Assembly: GCF_019599545.1 (NCBI RefSeq)
Contig: NZ_JAIEZV010000001.1
Span: 248,001 to 312,000, forward strand
DNA length: 64,000 bases
Direction of reading: 5' to 3'
Source of the DNA: Halobacillus sp. Nhm2S1
Lineage (GTDB): Bacteria > Bacillota > Bacilli > Bacillales > Halobacillaceae
Shown here: one piece after another, positions 19,496-28,254 of the stretch
Layout of the letters: each line of letters starts with the position of its first letter
How positions within the stretch are numbered: position 1 is the stretch's first letter
Program-made: the position numbers and the translations under genes
The notes under the pieces: generated by a model
The model's input: only the letters and a program-made list of their open reading frames with translations
The model's database searches: none
Told to the model about the DNA's origin: nothing

Positions 19496-21451
19496 TTACG
19501 TCTGTATTTTGTCGTTTTCTAGTATGCTCGCTTCATCTTCAAGACCAAAAGCGACATGGGATTCAATCCATTTACGGCGAGGTTCAACCTTATCTCCCAT
19601 CAACGTTGTAACCCTGCGTTCAGCACGGGCAATATCGTCAATCGTAACACGGATCAATGTGCGTGATTCGGGGTTCATCGTCGTTTCCCAAAGCTGATCA
19701 GCATTCATTTCACCTAAACCTTTGTATCGTTGGATCGTATACCCGTTTTTAAATTCCTTCAATATCTTCTGCATGCCTTCTTCATCCCACGCATATTCGA
19801 CTTTTTCTTTCTTCCCTTTCCCTTTGGAAACTTTATAAAGGGGAGGAAGGGCGATAAATACTTTCCCCGCTTCTACAAGCGGTCGCATGTATCGATAAAA
19901 GAAGGTTAGCAAAAGCACCTGAATGTGTGCTCCATCGGTGTCGGCATCGGTCATGATGACGATTTTATCATAGTTACAGTCTTCGAGCGTGAAGTCCCCA
20001 CCAACTCCCGCACCGATGGTATGGATGATTGTGGAGATCTCTTCATTTTTAAAGATATCCGCAATTTTTGCTTTCTCTGTATTGATTACTTTTCCCCGCA
20101 AAGGAAGAACGGCCTGGAATTTTCGGTCACGCCCCTGCTTTGCCGATCCGCCGGCTGAGTCTCCCTCCACGAGGTACAACTCGTTTTTCTTGGCATTTTT
20201 CGATTGAGCTGGAGTGAGCTTCCCGCTTAAAAGCGTATCCTTCCGTTTCTTTTTCTTCCCTGAACGAGCATCTTCCCTCGCTTTTCGGGCGGCTTCTCTC
20301 GCTTCTTTTGCTTTGATCGCTTTTTTAATGAGCATAGAAGCAACATCCGGATTCTCTTCAAGGAAGTAAGACAACTGTTCCGCGACAATGCCGTCGACAG
20401 CGGAACGGGCTTCAGATGTACCAAGTTTGCTCTTGGTTTGTCCTTCAAATTGAAGGAGTTCTTCTGGAATTCTTACCGATATAACGGCAGTGAACCCTTC
20501 TCTGATATCGTTTCCTTCTAAATTCTTGTCTTTATCTTTCAGAAGTTGCGCTCGTCTTGCATAGTCATTGAAGACCCTGGTGATGGCCGTTTTGGCTCCG
20601 GATTCATGAGTTCCTCCATCTTTTGTCCGTACATTATTGACAAAGGATAAAATGTTCTCTGCAAACCCGTCATTGAATTGAAAAGCAAAATCCGCCTCAA
20701 TTCCACTATGACTTCCCTCGAAAGAGACAACGGGATGCAAAGTATCTTTTTCTTCATTTAAATACTCGACGAATGAGACCAGTCCGTCATCATATTGATA
20801 TTCTTCTCTGACCGTTTCTTTGCGTTCATCCACAAGGACAATACGGAATCCTTTCAACAAGAAAGCCGCTTCTCGTAACCGTTCGGATAAAGTTTCAAAA
20901 TTAAACTTGGTTACCGAAAAAATAGAAGCATCCGGTTTGAAACGGATCGTCGTCCCGGTTTTACGTGTCGCCCCTTTATTTTCTAAGGAAGTGACAGGGA
21001 CGCCTCCGTTCTCGAATCTTTGATAAAATTTCTCGCCATCTCTGCAGATGTGTACTTCCAGCCACTCGGAAAGAGCATTGACCACAGAGGCTCCGACACC
21101 GTGTAAACCACCTGAGGATTTATAGCCTCCTTGTCCGAACTTTCCTCCTGCATGAAGGACGGTCAAAATGACCTCTGGTGTAGGCTTTCCTGTTTTATGC
21201 ATCCCTGTAGGCATTCCCCGCGCTTCATCCTGAACCGATACACTACCATCTTTATGGAGCGTGACAGTCATTTTTTCGCCGAATCCAGATAACGCCTCAT
21301 CGATCGCGTTATCTACAATTTCGTGAACGAGATGGTGTAGACCTCTATGATCCGTGGATCCAATATACATCCCCGGTCGTTTCCGAACGGCCTCCAATCC
21401 CTCCAGCACTTGAATAGAATCATCTGAATACGTTTGATTTTGACTCGACAA
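19496..21451 (-). CDS. parE: DNA topoisomerase IV subunit B (ParE/GrlB)
   Basis: The ATPase subunit of topoisomerase IV, about 651 residues. GLEAVRKRPGMYIGSTD and VDNAIDEAL form the GHKL ATP site, and the TOPRIM domain holds EGDSAGGSAKQGRDRKFQA and TDADTDGAHI. I prefer the TTG at 21451, which has AAAGGAG eleven bases upstream and gives an N-terminus like B. subtilis ParE. A GTG at 21478 gives nine more residues but would place that ribosome site inside the gene. The promoter upstream contains a LexA box, so damage induction is expected, as known for parEC in B. subtilis. Confidence 0.93.
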   Translation of the reverse strand: MSSQNQTYSDDSIQVLEGLEAVRKRPGMYIGSTDHRGLHHLVHEIVDNAIDEALSGFGEKMTVTLHKDGSVSVQDEARGMPTGMHKTGKPTPEVILTVLHAGGKFGQGGYKSSGGLHGVGASVVNALSEWLEVHICRDGEKFYQRFENGGVPVTSLENKGATRKTGTTIRFKPDASIFSVTKFNFETLSERLREAAFLLKGFRIVLVDERKETVREEYQYDDGLVSFVEYLNEEKDTLHPVVSFEGSHSGIEADFAFQFNDGFAENILSFVNNVRTKDGGTHESGAKTAITRVFNDYARRAQLLKDKDKNLEGNDIREGFTAVISVRIPEELLQFEGQTKSKLGTSEARSAVDGIVAEQLSYFLEENPDVASMLIKKAIKAKEAREAARKAREDARSGKKKKRKDTLLSGKLTPAQSKNAKKNELYLVEGDSAGGSAKQGRDRKFQAVLPLRGKVINTEKAKIADIFKNEEISTIIHTIGAGVGGDFTLEDCNYDKIVIMTDADTDGAHIQVLLLTFFYRYMRPLVEAGKVFIALPPLYKVSKGKGKKEKVEYAWDEEGMQKILKEFKNGYTIQRYKGLGEMNADQLWETTMNPESRTLIRVTIDDIARAERRVTTLMGDKVEPRRKWIESHVAFGLEDEASILENDKIQT

Positions 21452-21492
21452 TTTACCATCGGCTCCTTTCTCTAACACACACTGCTACTTCA

Positions 21493-21521
21493 ATAATAGA
21501 ACAAACGTTCGATTGTGTAAA
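21493..21521 (-). promoter_or_regulatory. Promoter of parE-parC with LexA box in the spacer
   Basis: On the minus strand TTTACA (21516-21521) and TATTAT (21493-21498) are 17 bases apart. The spacer holds CGAACGTTTGTTCT (21498-21511), a 13/14 match to the LexA consensus read on either strand. A repressor bound there would block RNA polymerase. Confidence 0.75.
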
Positions 21522-21558
21522 CGATGAGTGCATCTCCAGGTACTTCAACACTCATGAC

Positions 21559-21612
21559 ATAAGTCAATCAACGGTGTGGAGTCTCGCTCTTCCACTCCAT
21601 TGATTGGCTTAT
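21559..21612. repeat. 22-base inverted repeat upstream of parE
   Basis: Arms starting ATAAGTCAATCAACGG and ending CCATTGATTGGCTTAT pair over 22 bases with three mismatches around a ten-base loop (GTCTCGCTCT). There is no T-run, so it does not look like a terminator. The roughly 250 bases between it and the yneT terminator hold nothing else I recognise except a weaker hairpin at 21739-21765. Confidence 0.55.
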
Positions 21613-21867
21613 GATCTAGATAAAGCTGAAGAACCTTGCACAAGTGAAGGGGTCGTAAAAGGACCCCGTCTGATTTCGCTTACATTTCTTATTGTTTCTT
21701 AGACAACCGCTCTGTTAAACATTAGCTCTCCAAATAAGAAAGGTCTTTCTAAGAAAGGGACCTTTTCTGTTTTATAGAGCTGATCAATGTATCAAACAAA
21801 AAACGTCGCTTGTTATATTGTAGCGATTTTATAAGGTTTCGCAAACATAAATCTTCCAAAAAACATG

Positions 21868-21898
21868 AAAAAACCCCTGAGTGAACAGGGATTTTTTC
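21868..21898 (-). terminator. Terminator of yneT
   Basis: AAAAAACCCCTG pairs with CAGGGATTTTTT around a short loop, with A and T runs on both sides, 19 bases beyond the yneT stop. Confidence 0.8.
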
Positions 21899-21916
21899 AT
21901 TTTCACTGTTATTCTT

Positions 21917-22330
21917 TTACCGATAAATCGCATGGGCGACTTTAATGCAAGAGTCCATGATGACAAGCTTTGAATCGTCTTTCAGGATGCGAGCCGCTCC
22001 TTCGGAATACACCCCTTGCTGAGCCCAAAAAGCTTTAGCTTCAATATTTTTCGATTCCTTAGCAATTTGCGTCAGATGTTCGGAGCGTCGAAAGACATTG
22101 ATAATATCTATAGGTTCCTGGATATCATGAAGGCTAGCCACGGCCTTTTCCCCAAGAGACTCCGTAATTTGAGGGTTCACCGGGATAATCTTATACCCGG
22201 CATTCTGCATCGCCTCACTCACTTGATAGGATGTGCGGTGAGGTTTATCGGAAAGTCCTACAACGGCAATCGTCTTCGATTGGGCCAATAGGTCACGAAT
22301 CTCTGCATTGGACGGATTTTCAAAAGTCAT
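21917..22330 (-). CDS. yneT: CoA-binding protein YneT
   Basis: A 137-residue single Rossmann-fold CoA-binding domain related to the CoA-binding part of succinyl-CoA synthetase. TIAVVGLSDKPHRTSYQVSEAM is the nucleotide loop, and FWAQQGVYSEGAARIL and VIMDSCIKVAH are conserved. The cellular role is unknown; members are often linked to CoA sensing or protein acylation. It lies next to parE as in B. subtilis, and 11 bases after the opuF permease gene, so it may share that transcript. AGGAGG precedes the ATG. Confidence 0.88.
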   Translation of the reverse strand: MTFENPSNAEIRDLLAQSKTIAVVGLSDKPHRTSYQVSEAMQNAGYKIIPVNPQITESLGEKAVASLHDIQEPIDIINVFRRSEHLTQIAKESKNIEAKAFWAQQGVYSEGAARILKDDSKLVIMDSCIKVAHAIYR

Positions 22331-22341
22331 CCTTAAACCTC

Positions 22342-23868
22342 CTATTCGTCGATTAATCCTTCATTGACTAAATACTCTCTGGCCACTTCTTCAGGATCGC
22401 GGTCTTCAAAATCTACCTGGTAGTTCATTTCCCTCATTTTATCGCCGGTAATCTTTCCTCCTAATTGATTCAGGATCTCCTCAAGTTCTGGGTATTGATC
22501 TAGGGTTTCCTGCCTCATCAATGGTGCGCCCTGGTATGGTGGAAATAGATTTTCCGGATCTTCTAATACTTTCAAATTAAGGTCCACCATATAACTATCA
22601 GTCGCGTAAGCATCAATGATATCAACTTCACCGCTCTCAATAGCTCCCTGTCGCAAACCAGGGTCCATTGTACGAACTTCACCAAGGTCTAAATTGTATA
22701 TTTCTTTCATGCCTTGATAACCGTCCTGACGATCGTTGAATTCAAGTGTAAACCCAGCTGTAATTTGATCCTCAACTGGTTTCAAATCACCGATCGTTTC
22801 CAGATCGTACTGCTCTGCAAGCTCCTGAGTAGTTGCTACAGCGTAAGTATTGTTGAATTGCATCGGTTGTAAAAAGGCCATATCATAGGTTTCTGCCATG
22901 CCTTCTTTTGCCTGTTCATAGACTTCCTGTGGTTCATTACTGTTCGCTTCCTCTCCTAAAAGAGAAACGATTGCGGTTCCTGTAAACTCTGGATAAATAT
23001 CGATACTGCCTTCTTCCAACGCACTAAAAACCAGGTCCGTTTTTCCTAAGTTCGGTTGAAGACCTACGTTCAAATCTGTTTCTTCTTCTATTAATAGCTT
23101 ATACATGTTAATGAGAATGGCAGGTTCTGATCCAAGCTTAGCTCCCAAAGTTAAGTCATTCTTCACTTTTCCACCGAACGCTAATGGCCCAACAGCGATC
23201 AATGCTGAAATCACTAATAAACTGACAAGTGAACGGAAGCCGGATTTGGCTGATGTTCGTTCAAATAGGCGAAGAATAAGATCCAAAATAATGGCTAGCA
23301 ACGCAGCCGGAATAGCACCCAGCAAAATAAGATTGGCATCTCCTCCTCGATCCAAACCGAGTAGGATCAAGTCCCCGAGACCGCCTGCACCTATAAGAGC
23401 AGCGATGGTTGTCGTTCCTACGATCAGTACCATGGATGTGCGTATTCCAGCCATAATGACCGGCATGGCGATCGGTAGTTCAATCTTAGAAAGACGTCTG
23501 AATGATTTCATCCCCATCCCTGTCGCAGCTTCCTTTAAAGCTGGATCAACTTCCTTGATTCCTGTGTACGTGTTTCGAAGGATAGGAAGAAGCCCATAAG
23601 CAGCAAGAGCGATGATGGCTGGTGTTTGTCCAATACCGAAAAATGGAATGAGGAAAGCCAGCACAGCAAGGCTAGGAATCGTCTGCAAAACGGCTGTCAT
23701 GCCGATAATTGGTTCCGCAATTCTCTGCTTTCTTGTAAGCCATAAGCCGAGAGGTACGGAAATCAAAGTAGCAATGACTAATGCAATAATGGATATTTGC
23801 AGGTGTTCCCATATTTTCTCTAATAGAATGCCCTGCCTTTGGTTAAAAACATCTAAAAACTCACTCAT
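22342..23868 (-). CDS. opuFB: Osmoprotectant ABC transporter permease fused to substrate-binding protein (OpuFB-like)
   Basis: A 508-residue fusion. Residues 1 to about 225 form a permease with about six membrane segments and the EAA loop (ALKEAATGMGMKSFRRLSKIELPIAMPVIMAG). Residues about 240-508 form a class II betaine-type binding domain (KNDLTLGAKLGSEPAILINMY, SIDIYPEFTGTAI, DIIDAYATDSY). This architecture is that of OpuF-type importers, which take up glycine betaine, choline-derived or related compatible solutes. It overlaps the ATPase gene by four bases, showing translational coupling. Substrate range is inferred. A fused importer fits life in salt. Confidence 0.88.
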   Translation of the reverse strand: MSEFLDVFNQRQGILLEKIWEHLQISIIALVIATLISVPLGLWLTRKQRIAEPIIGMTAVLQTIPSLAVLAFLIPFFGIGQTPAIIALAAYGLLPILRNTYTGIKEVDPALKEAATGMGMKSFRRLSKIELPIAMPVIMAGIRTSMVLIVGTTTIAALIGAGGLGDLILLGLDRGGDANLILLGAIPAALLAIILDLILRLFERTSAKSGFRSLVSLLVISALIAVGPLAFGGKVKNDLTLGAKLGSEPAILINMYKLLIEEETDLNVGLQPNLGKTDLVFSALEEGSIDIYPEFTGTAIVSLLGEEANSNEPQEVYEQAKEGMAETYDMAFLQPMQFNNTYAVATTQELAEQYDLETIGDLKPVEDQITAGFTLEFNDRQDGYQGMKEIYNLDLGEVRTMDPGLRQGAIESGEVDIIDAYATDSYMVDLNLKVLEDPENLFPPYQGAPLMRQETLDQYPELEEILNQLGGKITGDKMREMNYQVDFEDRDPEEVAREYLVNEGLIDE

Positions 23869-24935
23869 TTATTTTCTACCTCCTCTTCCTTCTTACGAGA
23901 CTGTTCTTTAAGGTAGAGGACAATATCTCTGTAGGATAAGGTACCGATCAATTGGTCACCTTTAACGACTGGTAGAATAGAGGAGTGGCCTTCTTCGAAA
24001 ATTCGAACCGCATCTCTTAAAATCATATCATTGGATAACGGAGACACTTGCACCTGCTTTTCGTCCTCAATTAACCCCTGATACGTCCCATTTTGATCTT
24101 TAAGGGCAAAAGGCCCATCCAGAAGGACATGGCCTTCCTTGTATTCTTTTACTGAGACCACACGCTTTTCCGAATGATTCATGATGACATCCACAGCTGT
24201 CTGCCAGGGAGTTTTTCTTCCTCCAATGAAATCTTCAACAAACTTATTGGATGGATTCAATATGAGGTTCTGTGGCGTATCCAACTGGATGATTTCCCCT
24301 GCTTTCATAAGGCAGACTCGATCGCCTAGTGCGAGAGCTTCGTCCATGTCGTGGGTGACGAAGACGATGGTTTTCTTGATTTCTTTCTGCAACTGACGGA
24401 TGTCGTTTTGCAACTGTTCCCTGCTGATTGGATCGAGGGCACTAAATGGTTCATCCATTAAGATAATGTCAGGGTCTGCCGCCAACGCCCGTATGACTCC
24501 GACCCGCTGCTGCTGTCCTCCAGAGAGTTCACTTGGTTTTCTTTTACGGTGCTTTTCCGGATCCAGTCCAACCATATTCATCAATTCATCAATACGTTTT
24601 GATAAATCCTTTTTCTTCCACTTCTTCATTTCCGGTACAACGGATATATTCTCTTCTACCGTCATATGAGGGAAGAGAGCAATCTCCTGTAACACATAAC
24701 CGATATTCCAACGCAGTTCGTGAATGTTGTATTCTCTAATATCTTTATTATGTATGGTAATGGTCCCTTCCGTCGGCTTAATCAGACGGTTAATCATTTT
24801 CATCGTTGTTGTTTTCCCGCAGCCACTTGGACCGATCAGTGCGAGTAATTCTCCTTCTTGCACTTCCAGGTTGATTTTTTTCAACGCTGTCGTTCCATCC
24901 GGGTAAGTCTTCGTTACATCAGTGAACGTGATCAT
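23865..24935 (-). CDS. opuFA: Osmoprotectant ABC transporter ATPase with CBS domains (OpuFA-like)
   Basis: A 356-residue ATPase driving the OpuFB permease. Walker A is GPSGCGKTTTMKM, the signature is ELSGGQQQRVGVIRALA, Walker B is DPDIILMDEPFSALDP, and the switch His is in VFVTHDMDEALALGD. The C-terminal roughly 110 residues resemble a CBS pair (HSSILPVVKGDQLIGTLSYRDIV), which in OpuA-type systems senses ionic strength. I chose the ATG at 24935 because AGGGGGA precedes it; a TTG six codons earlier has no ribosome site. Confidence 0.9.
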   Translation of the reverse strand: MITFTDVTKTYPDGTTALKKINLEVQEGELLALIGPSGCGKTTTMKMINRLIKPTEGTITIHNKDIREYNIHELRWNIGYVLQEIALFPHMTVEENISVVPEMKKWKKKDLSKRIDELMNMVGLDPEKHRKRKPSELSGGQQQRVGVIRALAADPDIILMDEPFSALDPISREQLQNDIRQLQKEIKKTIVFVTHDMDEALALGDRVCLMKAGEIIQLDTPQNLILNPSNKFVEDFIGGRKTPWQTAVDVIMNHSEKRVVSVKEYKEGHVLLDGPFALKDQNGTYQGLIEDEKQVQVSPLSNDMILRDAVRIFEEGHSSILPVVKGDQLIGTLSYRDIVLYLKEQSRKKEEEVENK

Positions 24936-25084
24936 CGTTTTCCCCCTAGACAAAAAATAAAAGACCTAATTCTATAACCACATTTCCACAGTTCGAAACA
25001 TTTTGCAATCATAATGCCTATTAATCATGTGCGAGATTATTGAACACAAAGCCACCATCTCCTCCAAAGGTATGACAAAACAAC

Positions 25085-25112
25085 TTGATACCTGGTACTA
25101 AATTGATATAAT
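25085..25112 (+). promoter_or_regulatory. SigA-type promoter for plsY
   Basis: TTGATA and a perfect TATAAT are 16 bases apart and lie about 85 bases upstream of the plsY start. Confidence 0.65.
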
Positions 25113-25197
25113 AGAGAAGCTGCCTTTATGAAATTAGAGTTCTTTAACTATGAAGCCCATGATAAAATAGTAGAAAGTGCAGAAGGAGTTGAACTTA

Positions 25198-25779
25198 TTG
25201 GAATATGTACTCTATATCCTCATCGCCTATCTCCTTGGGTCCATCCCTTCAGGGTTAATTGTAGGTAAAATCGGTTACGATACGGATATACGCGAACATG
25301 GAAGCGGAAACCTTGGAGGCACGAATACATTCCGGGTTTTAGGAATTAAAGCAGGATTAATCGTTACCATCGCTGACATTCTGAAAGGGACTGCAGCCGC
25401 CGCTCTCCCTTATTTTATGGGCGCTGAGGTCATCCCTCTCGTTATTGGTATTTTTGCTGTTGTCGGACACATGTACCCTGTATTTGCAGGCTTTAAAGGT
25501 GGAAAAGCTGTCGCCACATCCGGGGGCGTCATTCTCGGTGTTAATCCAATCATCTTTGGCGTGTTATTATTGTCTTTTTTCATCGTTCTCTACTTAAGTA
25601 AATATGTGTCCTTATCTTCCATGATAAGCGGAATCGTCGGCATTATAGCCACTTTGGTCGTACAGGATTATGGGTTGACCATCATTATTTCCCTATTTAC
25701 CATCTTTGTGATCTATCGTCACCGCGCTAACATCAAGAGAATCGTCAATAAAACAGAGCCTAAAATCACATGGATGTAG
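25198..25779 (+). CDS. plsY: Glycerol-3-phosphate acyltransferase PlsY
   Basis: A 193-residue membrane enzyme that transfers the acyl group of acyl-phosphate to glycerol-3-phosphate, the first step of phospholipid synthesis. The three PlsY motifs are present: [25 protein letters not shown] and [12 protein letters not shown]. About five membrane helices are visible. The TTG at 25198 is preferred because AGAAGGAG is nine bases upstream and the length then equals B. subtilis PlsY. A GTG seven codons earlier would put the ribosome site inside the gene. Confidence 0.95.
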   Translation: MEYVLYILIAYLLGSIPSGLIVGKIGYDTDIREHGSGNLGGTNTFRVLGIKAGLIVTIADILKGTAAAALPYFMGAEVIPLVIGIFAVVGHMYPVFAGFKGGKAVATSGGVILGVNPIIFGVLLLSFFIVLYLSKYVSLSSMISGIVGIIATLVVQDYGLTIIISLFTIFVIYRHRANIKRIVNKTEPKITWM

Positions 25780-25818
25780 GATCTATGCAAACTTAAAAAG
25801 GGTAACGTTTGCGAAGAT

Positions 25819-25850
25819 AGTCTATCCCATAGAAGGATAGGCTTTCTTTT
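25819..25850 (+). terminator. Terminator of plsY
   Basis: CTATCC and GGATAG pair around a seven-base loop and are followed by GGCTTTCTTTT, 40 bases past the plsY stop. Confidence 0.6.
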
Positions 25851-25955
25851 ATGGTGTATTCTATAAATGCACACTCATCAAGCAATCCATTGTATATTCA
25901 GAAATACATATTGTATACTTTGACATAGAAAGAAGGCCTGAAAGGAGTCTTTGTT

Positions 25956-26888
25956 ATGAATAAGACTGAATTGAACCAAAACAAACAATTACCATCAAAA
26001 AAAGAACGTCATAAATTATTTGGCTCAGTGGAGCCGGGTCCACGGACAAAGCCTATGGAAAAAGATCAGATGGCTGATCTTCAAAACTCGAAAAAGGACT
26101 TTTTATTCGATATTGATATGGTGGGGGTCTCCAACGTCAAACACCCTATTCGTATTCCCAGCACGATGACACCTGAGATCCAAACAACGATCGGGAGCTT
26201 TTCATTCGGGTCCTCGATTACTCAAGGGAGTAAAGGGACGAATATGAGCCGGTTCACCGAGCAGCTCGATAAATACCACAATGAAGGATTTGCCGTCGAC
26301 ATCGCCACTCTAAAACAATTCACCGAGGAACTGGCCGGCCGCCTCAAGCAGTCGGATGCGGAAGTGGAAGTATCCTTTCCTTGGTTCTTTGAACGAAAAG
26401 GTCCATACTCTGGTCTTGCAGGGATGAACCACGCGGATGCAACGATCCGCGTCGAGTATGACGAAGATACGGGACATGATGTGACGGTTTCTCTCACCGG
26501 AAAAATTACGACCCTTTGCCCTTGCTCTAAGGAAATCAGTGAATATAGTGCGCACAACCAGCGCGGAAACGTGACTATGAGTGTAAAACTGACAGATGAC
26601 TTTAAAGAGCAGGAAATCGATTGGAAAGCAGCACTCTTAGAAGCGGCAGAAAGCAATGCAAGTGCCCGCATCCATCCTGTATTGAAACGTCCGGACGAAA
26701 AGATGGTTACGGAACAAGCTTATGAAAACCCTCGATTTGTTGAAGATATCGTACGACTTGTAGCCGCCGATCTTTATGAATATTCATTTGTAGAAGCATT
26801 CACAGTGAAGTGCCGTAACGAAGAATCCATTCACCTGCATGATGCGGTGGCTACTCTTAGCTATGATAAGAAAAAAGAAGCTGAGTAA
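25956..26888 (+). CDS. folE2: GTP cyclohydrolase FolE2 (type IB)
   Basis: A 310-residue tunnelling-fold enzyme converting GTP to 7,8-dihydroneopterin triphosphate, the first step to folate. The family core [13 protein letters not shown] and the metal-binding [18 protein letters not shown] near residues 188-205 identify the type IB enzyme, which can use metals other than zinc. In B. subtilis folE2 is induced under zinc limitation. I see no convincing Zur palindrome in the 170-base upstream gap, so here it may be the housekeeping enzyme. AAAGGAG precedes the ATG. Confidence 0.93.
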   Translation: MNKTELNQNKQLPSKKERHKLFGSVEPGPRTKPMEKDQMADLQNSKKDFLFDIDMVGVSNVKHPIRIPSTMTPEIQTTIGSFSFGSSITQGSKGTNMSRFTEQLDKYHNEGFAVDIATLKQFTEELAGRLKQSDAEVEVSFPWFFERKGPYSGLAGMNHADATIRVEYDEDTGHDVTVSLTGKITTLCPCSKEISEYSAHNQRGNVTMSVKLTDDFKEQEIDWKAALLEAAESNASARIHPVLKRPDEKMVTEQAYENPRFVEDIVRLVAADLYEYSFVEAFTVKCRNEESIHLHDAVATLSYDKKKEAE

Positions 26889-26896
26889 AAAATACG

Positions 26897-27151
26897 ATGA
26901 AGCAAATCATGATCGCTTTGATTCAATTTTATCGCAAAGGCATCAGTCCTTTTTTTCCACCGTCTTGCAGGTTTCAGCCGACGTGTTCAGAATACGGATT
27001 GGAGGCTTTTCGCCGTTTCGGTTTTTTCAAAGGCAGCTATTTGACTGTCAAAAGAATTCTAAAGTGTCACCCTTTCCATCCGGGAGGATTCGACCCTGTA
27101 CCTATGAAGCAAACGAATCATAACTCTGATGCGTCTTCTCCTGAAAAATAG
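26897..27151 (+). CDS. yidD: Membrane protein insertion efficiency factor YidD
   Basis: An 84-residue YidD/YtjA protein. The signature [20 protein letters not shown] with conserved Cys residues is at about 24-43, and [13 protein letters not shown] follows. YidD proteins assist YidC/Sec-dependent insertion of inner-membrane proteins. It lies eight bases after folE2, so the two are probably co-transcribed. The C-terminal tail is short and polar. Confidence 0.93.
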   Translation: MKQIMIALIQFYRKGISPFFPPSCRFQPTCSEYGLEAFRRFGFFKGSYLTVKRILKCHPFHPGGFDPVPMKQTNHNSDASSPEK

Positions 27152-27212
27152 GTTTATGAAACGACGCCAGAGGAAAGAGACAAACACGGAACCCATTACA
27201 GGAGTTGATCTA

Positions 27213-27503
27213 ATGAACTTAACAGTAACAGAAGAAGCAGCAAAATGGTATGAAGAGGAACTTGATATCGATGGAAACGTCGACTTAAGATTTTACGTCC
27301 GTTATGGTGGCGTCGGTGGTCTTCAACCTGGTTTTTCTCTAGCGATTAAACTGGAGGATCCTGAAGAACCAATTGCAGAAACGACAACCGGCCCAATTCA
27401 TTTCTTCATTGAGGCGGACGATGAGTGGTATTTCGATGAACATTCATTGGAAGTTACGTTGGACGAAAAATGGAATGAGCCATCATTTGAATACAAAAAA
27501 TAA
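27213..27503 (+). CDS. yneR: HesB/IscA-like protein YneR
   Basis: A 96-residue protein of the HesB-like YneR family. It has MNLTVTEEAAKWYEEEL, then RFYVRYGGVGGLQPGFSLAI and the acidic stretch FFIEADDEWYFDEHSLEV. The cysteines of true A-type iron-sulfur carriers are absent, as in other YneR proteins, so cluster binding is doubtful. The ATG follows CAGGAG at eight bases. Synteny with yneQ-yneP matches B. subtilis. Confidence 0.88.
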   Translation: MNLTVTEEAAKWYEEELDIDGNVDLRFYVRYGGVGGLQPGFSLAIKLEDPEEPIAETTTGPIHFFIEADDEWYFDEHSLEVTLDEKWNEPSFEYKK

Positions 27504-27530
27504 GACGCCGATACGGCGTCTTATTTTTTT
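27501..27530. terminator. Bidirectional terminator yneR / yneQ
   Basis: TAAGACGCC and GGCGTCTTA pair as a perfect stem with a four-base loop; T8 follows on the plus strand and A6 precedes it. It overlaps the ends of both convergent genes. Confidence 0.9.
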
Positions 27531-27829
27531 TGTAATTGGAAACGGTGAATATGGTCCCAATACCCTTCTTCTTTCAATATACGCAACTGACGATCACCAA
27601 ATAAATCAAAATGAGGAAATCGCGGATCGTTATGGATCCAGCCCGGTTCTAAACCATATTGTTTCCCCCATGCCTTTAATTTGTTGAGATCAGAACAGCC
27701 GACTTTTGTGACTGTATCACAACCAGGAAAGCGGTCATCCAGCCAGAAATGAGTCAAAAAAGCAATTTCCCCTTGTTTTACTTTTGCTTTCCAATCCTTC
27801 AGTTCAGCCTTTTTCACACCGAAAGCCAT
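27521..27829 (-). CDS. yneQ: YneQ family protein, function unknown
   Basis: A 102-residue acidic/aromatic protein (HFWLDDRFPGCDTVTKVGC, EPGWIHNDPRFPHFDLFG) matching YneQ of Bacilli by content and position. No domain with known function is recognised. Its ATG overlaps the stop of yneP by one base (TAATG), so translation is probably coupled to yneP and the AAA gene before it. Confidence 0.82.
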   Translation of the reverse strand: MAFGVKKAELKDWKAKVKQGEIAFLTHFWLDDRFPGCDTVTKVGCSDLNKLKAWGKQYGLEPGWIHNDPRFPHFDLFGDRQLRILKEEGYWDHIHRFQLQKK

Positions 27830-28254
27830 TAGGATTCAGACTCCATGGCAGCCAAATAAGCTTCGTGCCACTTGGGAAAGCTCCGCCTGATGGATACAGG
27901 TTTGAAGTTATCTTTTTTCACAATCACATGTTTCGTTACACCAGTAACTGCTACATCTCCGTTTTTGAACGCCACTTCATACCCGTAGGAAACGCGAAGA
28001 CCATCATAACTATCCACCCATGTCCTAACATGGACAGGGTCCCCGTACTTCACAGGTTTTTTAAAACTCACCTGAGCATCAATAACAGGTGAAACGACAC
28101 CCTGCTTTTCAATTTCAGAGTACATAAACCCAAGATCTTCGATGAAGGATGTTCGCCCAATTTCAAACCAGACTAAATAGTTGGCATGGTAAACGACCCC
28201 CATCATATCTGTTTCCTGGTACCTTACTTGAATCGGTGTTTCGACCACTTTCAT
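27829..28254 (-). CDS. yneP: YneP acyl-CoA thioesterase (4HBT family)
   Basis: A 141-residue hot-dog-fold thioesterase. VRYQETDMMGVVYHANYLVWFE at residues about 10-31 is the catalytic signature of the YbgC/4-hydroxybenzoyl-CoA group. It would hydrolyse an acyl-CoA; the substrate is unknown. The start at 28254 has AAGGGAG eight bases upstream, and its first base is the last base of the AAA gene stop (TAATG). A longer frame of ten more codons would overlap the AAA gene without a ribosome site. Confidence 0.9.
   Translation of the reverse strand: MKVVETPIQVRYQETDMMGVVYHANYLVWFEIGRTSFIEDLGFMYSEIEKQGVVSPVIDAQVSFKKPVKYGDPVHVRTWVDSYDGLRVSYGYEVAFKNGDVAVTGVTKHVIVKKDNFKPVSIRRSFPKWHEAYLAAMESES

Noticed and set aside
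21452-21478. GTG at 21478 as the start of parE
   Set aside because: It would place the only good ribosome site (AAAGGAG) inside the gene; the TTG at 21451 is correctly spaced and fits the family N-terminus.
25870-25955. A Zur-type zinc box before folE2
   Set aside because: The region has AT-rich partial repeats (TGTATATTC, AAATACATA) but no good match to the Bacillus Zur palindrome.
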